Below are positions 35,726 to 44,533 of a stretch of 64,000 bases of DNA, piece by piece. Under the pieces are notes generated by a model. That model was not told where the DNA came from and made no database searches. It worked only from the letters and a program-made list of their open reading frames with translations. Origin of the DNA: JAGVPT01 sp963717445 (lineage in GTDB: Bacteria > Bacteroidota > Ignavibacteria > UBA10030 > UBA8401). The stretch spans positions 1,798,001 to 1,862,000 of the forward strand of contig OY970334.1 in assembly GCA_963717445.1 (NCBI GenBank), in the 5' to 3' direction. Each line of letters opens with the position of its first letter. Within the stretch, counting starts at the first letter, position 1. The position numbers and the translations under genes were made by a program.

Positions 35726-36937
35726 TTATTCGATGATCTTTGTGACAACACCGGAACCGACTGTACGTCCGCCTTCGCGAATAGCAAAACGCAATTTCTC
35801 TTCCATTGCGATGGTAGAAATAAGTTCGATTTGCATATTGTCGACATTGTCCCCCGGCATGACCATTTCCACTCCCTGCGGAAGTGTGACAACGCCGGTA
35901 ACGTCGGTCGTCCGGAAGTAGAATTGCGGACGGTAACCGTTCAGGAACGGTGTGTGGCGTCCGCCTTCTTCTTTCTTCAACACGTACACCTGTGCATTAA
36001 ATTTTTTGTGCGGGGTGATTGAGCCCGGCTTTGCGATAACCATACCGCGTTCAAGGTCGTCTTTTTCAATTCCGCGCAGCAGTAGTCCAGCGTTGTCGCC
36101 GGCGACGACTTCATCAAGCTCCTTGCGGAACATTTCCGCGCCGGTGATCACCGTTTTCTTATGCTGGCCGAGTCCGATAACTTCAACTTCATCGCCGACC
36201 TTTGCACGACCGCGGTCAACGCGGCCCGTGCCGACAGTACCGCGGCCGGTAATGGAGAAGACGTCTTCAACCGGCATCAAGAACGGCTTATCGATATCGC
36301 GCTGCGGAAGAGGAATATATGAATCGATGGCATCCATCAGCTCCATAATGCATTTGAACGCTGGGTCGTCTGGCTTCGAGTCCGGCCGTATCGCAGCCTC
36401 CATCGCTTTCAATGCAGAGCCGCGAATGATCGGGATCTCATCGCCTGGAAATTCATTCGCCTTCAACAAGTCGCGCATTTCCATCTCGACGAGGTCGAGC
36501 AGCTCGGGATCGTCGACAGCGTCGACCTTGTTCAAGAAGACGATGATACGGGGCACGCCGACTTGACGGGCGAGAATAATGTGCTCGCGTGTCTGCGGCA
36601 TCGGCCCATCCGTTCCCGCAACGACAACGATGGCTCCGTCCATTTGTGCGGCACCGGTGATCATGTTCTTCACGTAGTCGGCATGGCCGGGGCAGTCGAC
36701 GTGCGCGTAATGGCGTTTCTCGGTCGAATACTCCACATGTGCCGTAGCAATGGTTATACCGCGTGCTCTTTCTTCCGGCGCATTGTCGATGCTGTCGAAT
36801 GTTCGAATCTGTGAGAGGCCCTTTTTTGCCAGGACCATTGTAATCGCGGCGGTCAAGGTTGTCTTACCGTGGTCAACGTGGCCAATTGTTCCGACGTTCA
36901 CATGCGGCTTGCTGCGGTCAAATTTTTCTTTTGCCAT
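35726..36937 (-). CDS. tuf: Elongation factor Tu
   Basis: 403 residues. G1 is GHVDHGKTT (about 19-27), G3 is DCPGHADYVKNM and G4 is NKVD. Domains 2 and 3 follow, with VGTGRVDRGRAKVGDEVEVI and the end GGRTVGSGVVTKI. It delivers aminoacyl-tRNA to the ribosome. This is the only tuf copy in the window: the second site common in bacteria, between the tRNA cluster and secE, has none. Confidence 0.98.
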   Translation of the reverse strand: MAKEKFDRSKPHVNVGTIGHVDHGKTTLTAAITMVLAKKGLSQIRTFDSIDNAPEERARGITIATAHVEYSTEKRHYAHVDCPGHADYVKNMITGAAQMDGAIVVVAGTDGPMPQTREHIILARQVGVPRIIVFLNKVDAVDDPELLDLVEMEMRDLLKANEFPGDEIPIIRGSALKAMEAAIRPDSKPDDPAFKCIMELMDAIDSYIPLPQRDIDKPFLMPVEDVFSITGRGTVGTGRVDRGRAKVGDEVEVIGLGQHKKTVITGAEMFRKELDEVVAGDNAGLLLRGIEKDDLERGMVIAKPGSITPHKKFNAQVYVLKKEEGGRHTPFLNGYRPQFYFRTTDVTGVVTLPQGVEMVMPGDNVDNMQIELISTIAMEEKLRFAIREGGRTVGSGVVTKIIE

Positions 36938-36991
36938 GAGGATGTCTCCTTACGTAAGTGGGAACAAGATGTTTTTAATCTCAGCCGATAA

Positions 36992-39094
36992 TCAGGCGGT
37001 AACGGCTTCTTTGCCTTTTACTTTTTCGATAATTTGTTCGGAAATAGATTTGGGCGTTTCATCATAATGGGAAAACTGCATCGTATAGAGCGCTCTCCCT
37101 TGCGTCATCGAGCGCATTGTCGTTGCATAGCCGAACATCTCGGACAAGGGAACGGTCGCTTTAACAACGTGCGCATCCTTGCGGGGCGTGATTCCTTCGA
37201 TTTTTCCCCGCCGGGAATTCAAATCCCCCATTACATCGCCGAGGTATTCTTCCGGTGTGACAACTTCGACCGCCATGATCGGCTCCAAGATGACGGGATG
37301 CGCTTTTTTTGCAGCAGCCTGGAATGCGATAGATCCCGCAATCTTGAATGCCATTTCAGACGAATCGACATCGTGGTACGAACCGTCGAACAGCTTTACT
37401 TTCACATCTTCAACCGGATAACCCGCAAGAATGCCGTTCTTCATTGCTTCTTGAATGCCGACGGAGACCGGCTTGATGAACTCGCGCGGAACAACTCCGC
37501 CGACGATAGCGTCTTCGAATTCGTAGCCTTTCCCCTTCTCGTTTGGTTCAAGCTCAATCCAGACATGGCCGAATTGTCCTTTGCCGCCCGATTGACGGAT
37601 GAACTTACCCTCCGCCTGGACTTTTTTGCGGATTGTTTCTTTGTACGCAACCTGCGGACGTCCGACGTTGGCTTCAACCTTGAATTCACGCTTCATACGG
37701 TCGACAATAATTTCGAGATGAAGCTCGCCCATTCCACCGATAATTGTTTGACCGGTCTCCTCGTTGGTCGAAACGCGGAACGTTGGGTCTTCTTCCGAAA
37801 GCTTCTGCATCGCCTCCCCCATTTTTTCCTGATCGGCTTTTGTTTTCGGCTCGATCGCCTGATGAATGACCGGCTCCGGAAACGTCATCTTTTCCAAGAT
37901 GATAGGATCGTCTTCATCGCAAAGCGTGTCACCAGTACGCGTATTCTTAAATCCAATCGCGGCAAGAATGTCACCGGAAAATCCTTCATCAACGTCTTCC
38001 CTATGATTGGCATGCATGCGAAGAACACGCCCCAGACGTTCTTTCCGATCGCTGCTCGAGTTGTAAAGATACGATCCCGCTTTGACACTTCCCGTGTAAA
38101 TGCGAAAATACGTCAGCCTTCCAACAAATGGGTCGGTCATGATCTTGAACGCAAGCGCGGTGAAGTTCTCATCATCGGCTACTTTTCGAGTTATCACGTC
38201 CTTCATATTCGGATGATGGCCGGAAATTTCTCCTTTGTTGATGTCGAGAGGCGACGGAAGAAAATCAACAACGGCGTCGAGCAACATTTGCACGCCCTTG
38301 TTCTTGAACGACGAGCCGCACAGCACCGGCACAATACTCGTTTTCAGACATGACCTGCGCAAGACTGCAATAATCTCTTGAGGCGTTATTTCTTTACCTT
38401 CGAGATATTTCTCAAGAAGCGTATCATCTTCATCCGAAACAGCCTCCAACATTTTCGTGCGATATTCTGCGGCGAGTTTCTGCAGATCATGCGGTATGGC
38501 GATGTCGTCCCATGTCATGCCGTTGGATTCTTCGTGAAAGATGCGGGCCTTCATCGAAATCAAATCGATGATGCCGGTAAACAAGTCGCCTTCTCCGACC
38601 GGCAAATGAATAGGCACGGCATTTGCGCTGAGACGGTCTTTCATCATTTGCACCGCGCCGAGGAAATCCGCTCCCACGCGATCCATCTTGTTGACAAACG
38701 CAATTCGAGGCACACCGTATTTATCCGCTTGACGCCATACCGTTTCGGATTGCGGCTCAACACCTCCGACTGAGCAGAATAAAGCGACCGCGCCGTCCAG
38801 AACACGCAACGAGCGCTCAACTTCAATCGTGAAGTCAACATGTCCGGGCGTATCGATGATGTTGATATAATGGTCTCTCCAGAAACAGGTGGTTGCGGCA
38901 GAGGTAATCGTTATGCCCCGTTCTTTTTCCTGTTCCATCCAATCCATTGTGGCTGCGCCGTCATGCACTTCGCCCATACGATGCAAAACGCCAGTGTAGT
39001 ACAGGATCCGCTCGGTCGTCGTCGTTTTACCCGCATCGATATGCGCCATAATTCCTATGTTTCGCGTTCTTTCGAGCGAATATTTTCTGGGCAT
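36992..39094 (-). CDS. fusA: Elongation factor G
   Basis: 700 residues. G1 is AHIDAGKTT (about 17-25), the switch I region has the ERGITITSAA segment, G3 is DTPGHVDF and G4 is NKMD. Domains II to V are complete, with RQSGGKGQFGHVWIELEP and the C-terminal FGYATTMRSMTQGRALYTMQ. It drives translocation. The length and the RGITITSAATT motif match canonical EF-G rather than the EF-G2 paralogue. Confidence 0.98.
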   Translation of the reverse strand: MPRKYSLERTRNIGIMAHIDAGKTTTTERILYYTGVLHRMGEVHDGAATMDWMEQEKERGITITSAATTCFWRDHYINIIDTPGHVDFTIEVERSLRVLDGAVALFCSVGGVEPQSETVWRQADKYGVPRIAFVNKMDRVGADFLGAVQMMKDRLSANAVPIHLPVGEGDLFTGIIDLISMKARIFHEESNGMTWDDIAIPHDLQKLAAEYRTKMLEAVSDEDDTLLEKYLEGKEITPQEIIAVLRRSCLKTSIVPVLCGSSFKNKGVQMLLDAVVDFLPSPLDINKGEISGHHPNMKDVITRKVADDENFTALAFKIMTDPFVGRLTYFRIYTGSVKAGSYLYNSSSDRKERLGRVLRMHANHREDVDEGFSGDILAAIGFKNTRTGDTLCDEDDPIILEKMTFPEPVIHQAIEPKTKADQEKMGEAMQKLSEEDPTFRVSTNEETGQTIIGGMGELHLEIIVDRMKREFKVEANVGRPQVAYKETIRKKVQAEGKFIRQSGGKGQFGHVWIELEPNEKGKGYEFEDAIVGGVVPREFIKPVSVGIQEAMKNGILAGYPVEDVKVKLFDGSYHDVDSSEMAFKIAGSIAFQAAAKKAHPVILEPIMAVEVVTPEEYLGDVMGDLNSRRGKIEGITPRKDAHVVKATVPLSEMFGYATTMRSMTQGRALYTMQFSHYDETPKSISEQIIEKVKGKEAVTA

Positions 39095-39171
39095 AAAACT
39101 CCAAAAATCCTGAACCGTAGACAGTACTTCAACGTCAGTGTAAACGTTGCGACGCGGGTTACCGCATTATG

Positions 39172-39639
39172 TTACCACTTGAAATGCGCAAAAGCTTTGT
39201 TCGCTTCAGCCATGCGGTGCGTATCTTCTTTTTTCTTCACGGCATTTCCTTCGCCGTTCGCAGCCGCCATAAACTCTGAAGCAAGCTTTAACGACATTGC
39301 TTTATCCGAACGTTCCTTCGAGTAGTTGATAAGCCAGCGGATTGCAAGAGCGGTTCGCCGTTCGGGACGAACTTCTGTAGGTACCTGATAGGTCGCCCCG
39401 CCAACACGTCGAGCTCGCACTTCGATCACAGGGGCAACATTGCTTACTGCTTTCTTGAAAACATCAAGGGCATTTGACTTGGTACGATCACCTATTGCTT
39501 CAAGTGCATCGTAAAAGATCGACTGGGCGACATTCTTTTTGCCCCGCTTCATAATGTTATTGATGAAGCGAGCCACCAAAGGATCATTGAATTTCGGGTC
39601 GTTGAGAATCGATCTTTTTTCTGCTCTTTTTTTTCTCAT
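39172..39639 (-). CDS. rpsG: 30S ribosomal protein S7
   Basis: 155 residues from ATG 39639: MRKKRAEKRSILNDPKFNDP, FINNIMKRGKKNVAQSIFYD and VRARRVGGATYQVPTEVRPE. It nucleates the 30S head and contacts E-site tRNA. The frame is open to 39696, but that overlaps rpsL, whose stop lies seven bases before the ATG. Confidence 0.97.
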   Translation of the reverse strand: MRKKRAEKRSILNDPKFNDPLVARFINNIMKRGKKNVAQSIFYDALEAIGDRTKSNALDVFKKAVSNVAPVIEVRARRVGGATYQVPTEVRPERRTALAIRWLINYSKERSDKAMSLKLASEFMAAANGEGNAVKKKEDTHRMAEANKAFAHFKW

Positions 39640-39646
39640 GAGGCAA

Positions 39647-40018
39647 TCACTTCGGGCGTTTCGCGCCGTACTTTGACCTTCCTTGTTTTCGCTCATTCAC
39701 CCCTGCGGTATCCAGCGTTCCTCGAATAATATGGTATCTGACGCCCGGCAGATCCTTAACTCTACCGCCACGAATCATTACTATAGAGTGTTCCTGCAGG
39801 TTGTGCCCTTCGCCAGGAATGTATGCGGTCACTTCAATCCCGTTGGTTAAGCGCACACGTGCAACTTTGCGCAACGCCGAGTTAGGTTTCTTCGGGGTAG
39901 TCGTGTACACCCTTGTGCACACTCCGCGCTTTTGCGGATTACCGGCCAGCGCGGGTGCTTTACTCTTGAATAAAATGTCTCTTCGGCCTAAACGGACTAA
40001 CTGATTGATCGTTGGCAA
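39647..40018 (-). CDS. rpsL: 30S ribosomal protein S12
   Basis: 123 residues: MPTINQLVRLGRRDILFKSK, GVCTRVYTTTPKKPNSALRK with the decoding-centre Lys, and GVRYHIIRGTLDTAGVNERK with the streptomycin-resistance loop. It starts at TTG 40018 with GGAGCG upstream. It is first in the str-S10-spc-alpha run and follows the promoter at 40071-40099 by about 50 bases. Confidence 0.97.
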   Translation of the reverse strand: MPTINQLVRLGRRDILFKSKAPALAGNPQKRGVCTRVYTTTPKKPNSALRKVARVRLTNGIEVTAYIPGEGHNLQEHSIVMIRGGRVKDLPGVRYHIIRGTLDTAGVNERKQGRSKYGAKRPK

Positions 40019-40070
40019 AAATTCGCTCCGATATAACTGTTACCCTGCTTCTTAAAAAAAATAGCTTATC

Positions 40071-40099
40071 AATATAACAAAATGTCGAAAACAAGTCAA
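40071..40099 (-). promoter_or_regulatory. Sigma70-like promoter for the str/S10/spc/alpha block
   Basis: On the minus strand: TTGACT (40099-40094), a 17-bp spacer, TATATT (40076-40071), about 50 bp before the rpsL start and about 50 bp past the rpoC stop. The -10/-35 hexamers match those of the tRNA/secE operon promoter at 52678-52705. Confidence 0.75.
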
Positions 40100-40150
40100 G
40101 ATTTTTCTGCGAGAAATTCGACCGCATCTTTGTATTTGCGATCCAGCAGA

Positions 40151-43100
40151 CTATGCAACCGTTTTGCTTCTCTTGCGAGTTTTCTTTACGACAACCACTT
40201 CTTCTTCGCCGTTCGATGTTTCGGGTTCTTCGATGGGCTTTTCGGAGACGATTGACGTTTCCTTCAACGTCACGAGAACATCCCGGAATTTTTTCAACCC
40301 GGTCCCCGCAGGAATAAGATGGCCCATGATGACGTTTTCTTTCAAGCCGAGTAAAAAGTCGACTTTCCCTTCAATCGCAGCATCCGTCAAGACTTTTGTG
40401 GTCTCCTGGAATGCTGCCGCGGCAATAAAACTGTCTGTCGATAGAGAAGCAGCGGTAATACCGAGAAGAATCGGCTCGGACATCGCAGGCTCAGCATCCC
40501 TGAACTCGGCGACCTTCTTTCCTTTCTTCTTCAATTCGGTGTTGGTTTCCTTGGCTTTTTTCTTTTCTGCAATGGAAATATTCTTGAACTTCGAATCGCC
40601 TTTACTTTCGATAAATACCATGCCTTGAAGCCGCGCATTTTCATCGGCAAATTTCACCTTATCGACATAATCCCCCTCGAGGAAGCGTGTGTCGCCCGAA
40701 TCACTGATCCGGACTTTCTGCATCATTTGTCGAACGATTGTTTCGATATGTTTGTCGTTGATTTTTACCCCCTGCATTCTATAGACTTCTTGGATTTCAT
40801 TGACAAGATATTCCTGCACCGCACTGGTACCTTTGATGCGCAGGATATCATGCGGGTCTATCGCGCCGTCGGAGATGCGTTCTCCGGCTCGAATGACGTC
40901 GTTTTCCTGGACAAGAATGTGCTTGCCGTGCGGGATAAGGTACGTCTTGTGATCCTGCTTGTCGTGACTTTCAACAATAACTTCCCGCGAACCCCTCTTC
41001 TGTCCGCCAAATCGGACAATGCCGTCTATCTCACCCACAATCGCCGGGTCGGCCGGTGACCGTGCCTCAAAAAGTTCGGTCACTCTCGGTAAACCGCCGG
41101 TGATGTCACGGGTCTTTCCGCTGTCGCGTGGAATTTTTACCAGAACCGTTCCGGCACTAATCTCCTCTCCATCGTCAACCATCATGTGGGCCCGTGTCGG
41201 AATAATGTAGTTGGCTACTTTCGCACCCGCTTTGTTCGCGACAAGGATGGAGGGGCTCAGTGTGCGGTCGCGCGAATCAATGACGACCTTCTGAATGTGG
41301 CCGGTCTGTTCGTCCGGCTCTTCCCGGTACGTCACATCTTCCTTCAAGTCCTGATACTTTATGACACCGGAATGTTCCGAAATGATCACCGCGTTGTAAG
41401 GATCCCATTCGTAAATCAGTTCTCCCTTCGTAACTTTTGAGCCGTCCTTCATCTGGAGAACTGCGCCGTAAGGAATATCGTACTTTGTCAAAACGCGGTT
41501 GTCGTCATCGAGAACATTGACGACGCCACTCCGGCCTAGCGAAAGGATTTTAGACCCCTCGTCAGTCTTTACCGTGATCGCTTTCAGGCCGTCGTACTTG
41601 ATATGGCCGTCGAATTTGGAGATAATCTGTGATTGTGCTGCAATCAAACTTGCCGTTCCGCCGGTGTGGAATGTCCGAAGGGTCAACTGCGTTCCCGGCT
41701 CGCCGATTGACTGGGCGGCAACCGTTCCGACTGTTTCACCGACTTCGACAAGCTTGGCGGTTGTTAAATTTCTACCGTAGCATTTTGCGCACACGCCCCG
41801 CTTCGCTTCGCACGTGAGCACGGATCGGATCTCAACTTGCTCGATCGATGTTTCCGAAATCGCTTGAGCAATATCTTCGTCTATAATATTACCCGATTTC
41901 ACAATGACTTTTTGCGTCAGCGGGTCAACGACATCGTGCACGGCAACTCTTCCAAGTATTCTTTCCGACAACGGTTCTTTAACGTCTTCGCCTTCTTTAA
42001 GTGCTCCGGTTACCACACCGCGAATCGCCCCGCAGTCCTCAATCGAAACAATCGCATCCTGCGCAACGTCGACAAGACGACGGGTCAAATACCCGGCATC
42101 GGCGGTTTTTAACGCTGTATCCGCAAGGCCTTTCCTTGCACCGTGCGTGGAAATGAAGTATTCAAGAATGGAGAGCCCCTCGCGGAAATTTGCAATGATT
42201 GGATTCTCGATCAACTCACCCGTTGCGCCTGAAAGGGACTTCTGCGGTTTTGCCATCAACCCTCTCATGCCCGCGAGCTGTCGCACCTGCTCTTTCGAAC
42301 CGCGTGCGCCAGAATCGATCATCATATAGAGAGAATTGAATCCTTCCCGCGAGTGCTGGAGCGATTCGAAAAGTTTTTCAGCAACTCTGCTCGTCGTTCG
42401 GGTCCAAATGTCGATGACCTTATTGTATCTCTCACCGTTGGTGATGAATCCATTCTGATACTGCCGCTCAACCGAATCGACATCTTTGAGCGACTTATTA
42501 ATCATCTCTTCTTTTTCTTTCGGGATTGCAACGTCGGCAACGCTCACTGACAATCCTCCCTTTGTCGCGTACGTGAAGCCCAGGGTTTTGAGCTCGTCGA
42601 GGAACTGTGCTGTCCGGAGATTGCCGCATTTGCGGAACGCCGTCGCGATGATTTGCACTAACCGTTTCTTGTTCAGAAGTTCGTTGACAAACCCTATTTC
42701 ACTCGGGACAATCCTGCTGAAGAGAACGCGGCCCGTGGTCGTTTCGATCATCTTGCCGTCGATCCGAACTTTGATCCGCGCATGGAGCGATATCTTGTTT
42801 TCGTTGTAAGCAATAATCACCTCTTCAGGGGAAGAAAACATTTTTCCTTCACCCAGGTCGCCAGTTCTTGACTTCGTCAGGTAATAGCACCCAAGTACCT
42901 GGTCCTGTGTCGGCGTAACGATCGGAGCGCCGCTTGCAGGGGATAAAATATTGTGGCTGGACAACATCAAAATACGCGCTTCCAGTTGTGCATCGTACGA
43001 AAGCGGAATGTGTACTGCCATCTGGTCACCGTCGAAGTCGGCGTTGAACGCCGTGCAGACCATCGGATGGATGCGCAACGCTTTTCCTTCGACAAGTACC

Positions 43101-44452
43101 GGCTGGAAAGCTTGAATGCCGAGCCGGTGAAGGGTTGGGGCACGGTTCAAAAGCACCGGATGCCCATCGATGATGTTCTCGAGAATTTCCCAGATTTCCT
43201 GTCCCTTCCGATCGACCATTTTTTTTGCGCTTTTCACCGTCTTTGCCATGCCGCGCTCGATGAGCTTGCGGATGATAAACGGCTTGAACAATTCTACCGC
43301 CATGTCTTTCGGAAGGCCGCACTGGTGCAACTGCAATTCCGGCCCGACGACGATAACGGAACGTCCAGAATAATCAACGCGCTTGCCGAGCAAGTTCTGA
43401 CGGAACCGCCCTTGCTTTCCTTTCAGCATATCGGAGAGTGATTTCAACGCGCGGTTGTTGTCGCTGCGAACTGCATTCACGCGCCGCGAATTGTCGAACA
43501 GAGAATCGACCGCTTCCTGCAGCATGCGTTTTTCGTTGCGGAGAATCACTTCCGGCGCTTTGATGTCGATCAATCTCTTCAAGCGATTATTGCGGATGAT
43601 GACCCGCCGGTACAGGTCGTTCAGATCGGATGTCGCAAACCTGCCACCTTCGAGGGGAACAAGGGGACGAAGTTCCGGGGGAATAACCGGAATAACGTTC
43701 AACACCATCCATTCGGGTTTATTCGGCACCCCTCCTTCGGTTTCGCGGAACGATTCAATAACACGAAGTCTCTTCAGCGCTTCGGTTTTTTTCTGCGCCA
43801 ACGTCTCTTCTTTTACCTGCATGCGAAGCTCGACTGACAGCGCTTCAATATCCACGCGCTTCAACAGGTCGCGAACGGCTTCTCCACCGATTTTCGCAAT
43901 GAATTTCTTAGGATCGTCGTCTTCCAAATCTTGATTCTTTTCGGGAAGGGACGAGAGGATTTCAAAATATTGGTCCTCGGTGATCAAATCCTGTTTCTGC
44001 AATCCAGTCGTTCCGGGATTGACAACGACATACGACTCGTAATAGATGATACGTTCGAGGTCTTTGTTGCTTACACCAAGGACGTACCCGATTTTGCTCG
44101 GCAACGAACGGAAGTGCCAGATGTGAACGATCGGCACCGCAAGACTGATGTGCCCCATACGTTCACGCCGAACGCTTTTCTGTGTTACTTCGACGCCGCA
44201 CCGGTCGCAAATAATACCTTTATACCGGATGCGTTTATATTTCCCGCAATGGCATTCCCAGTCACGAACGGGACCGAAGATTTTTTCGCAGAACAACCCA
44301 TCTTTCTCCGGACGGAACGAGCGATAATTGATCGTTTCCGGTTTCGTAACTTCGCCGTACGAACGCTGCAGAATTGCGTCCGATGACGCAAGGCTTACGG
44401 TAATTTTTGTAAAGTTTCTCTTAACATTTGTATCGTGTGGTGTGTAAGGCAT
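40151..44452 (-). CDS. rpoC: RNA polymerase beta' subunit
   Basis: 1,433 residues from ATG 44452, which has GGAGATTGG upstream; the frame is open to 44521 but the conserved start is MPYTPHDTNVKRNF. The N-terminal zinc finger is CHCGKYKRIRYKGIICDRCG and the catalytic loop is NADFDGDQMAVH with three Mg-binding Asp. A second cysteine cluster (CEAKRGVCAKCYG) and the trigger-loop region ALKTADAGYLTRRL are present. It is followed by a Lys-rich end. It directly follows rpoB by 81 bp. Confidence 0.98.
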   Translation of the reverse strand: MPYTPHDTNVKRNFTKITVSLASSDAILQRSYGEVTKPETINYRSFRPEKDGLFCEKIFGPVRDWECHCGKYKRIRYKGIICDRCGVEVTQKSVRRERMGHISLAVPIVHIWHFRSLPSKIGYVLGVSNKDLERIIYYESYVVVNPGTTGLQKQDLITEDQYFEILSSLPEKNQDLEDDDPKKFIAKIGGEAVRDLLKRVDIEALSVELRMQVKEETLAQKKTEALKRLRVIESFRETEGGVPNKPEWMVLNVIPVIPPELRPLVPLEGGRFATSDLNDLYRRVIIRNNRLKRLIDIKAPEVILRNEKRMLQEAVDSLFDNSRRVNAVRSDNNRALKSLSDMLKGKQGRFRQNLLGKRVDYSGRSVIVVGPELQLHQCGLPKDMAVELFKPFIIRKLIERGMAKTVKSAKKMVDRKGQEIWEILENIIDGHPVLLNRAPTLHRLGIQAFQPVLVEGKALRIHPMVCTAFNADFDGDQMAVHIPLSYDAQLEARILMLSSHNILSPASGAPIVTPTQDQVLGCYYLTKSRTGDLGEGKMFSSPEEVIIAYNENKISLHARIKVRIDGKMIETTTGRVLFSRIVPSEIGFVNELLNKKRLVQIIATAFRKCGNLRTAQFLDELKTLGFTYATKGGLSVSVADVAIPKEKEEMINKSLKDVDSVERQYQNGFITNGERYNKVIDIWTRTTSRVAEKLFESLQHSREGFNSLYMMIDSGARGSKEQVRQLAGMRGLMAKPQKSLSGATGELIENPIIANFREGLSILEYFISTHGARKGLADTALKTADAGYLTRRLVDVAQDAIVSIEDCGAIRGVVTGALKEGEDVKEPLSERILGRVAVHDVVDPLTQKVIVKSGNIIDEDIAQAISETSIEQVEIRSVLTCEAKRGVCAKCYGRNLTTAKLVEVGETVGTVAAQSIGEPGTQLTLRTFHTGGTASLIAAQSQIISKFDGHIKYDGLKAITVKTDEGSKILSLGRSGVVNVLDDDNRVLTKYDIPYGAVLQMKDGSKVTKGELIYEWDPYNAVIISEHSGVIKYQDLKEDVTYREEPDEQTGHIQKVVIDSRDRTLSPSILVANKAGAKVANYIIPTRAHMMVDDGEEISAGTVLVKIPRDSGKTRDITGGLPRVTELFEARSPADPAIVGEIDGIVRFGGQKRGSREVIVESHDKQDHKTYLIPHGKHILVQENDVIRAGERISDGAIDPHDILRIKGTSAVQEYLVNEIQEVYRMQGVKINDKHIETIVRQMMQKVRISDSGDTRFLEGDYVDKVKFADENARLQGMVFIESKGDSKFKNISIAEKKKAKETNTELKKKGKKVAEFRDAEPAMSEPILLGITAASLSTDSFIAAAAFQETTKVLTDAAIEGKVDFLLGLKENVIMGHLIPAGTGLKKFRDVLVTLKETSIVSEKPIEEPETSNGEEEVVVVKKTRKRSKTVA

Positions 44453-44533
44453 ACGCCAATCTCCAATGATGAAGTGTTCAACGAACGGCGGCATCGCTAC
44501 CGTAGCGAGCCGCCTGTCCAACCTTTCTTTCGC

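Noticed and set aside
37034..38353. Long plus-strand ORF (439 codons) opposite fusA
   Set aside because: It is entirely antisense to EF-G, with composition explained by the codon pattern of that gene and no recognisable domain.
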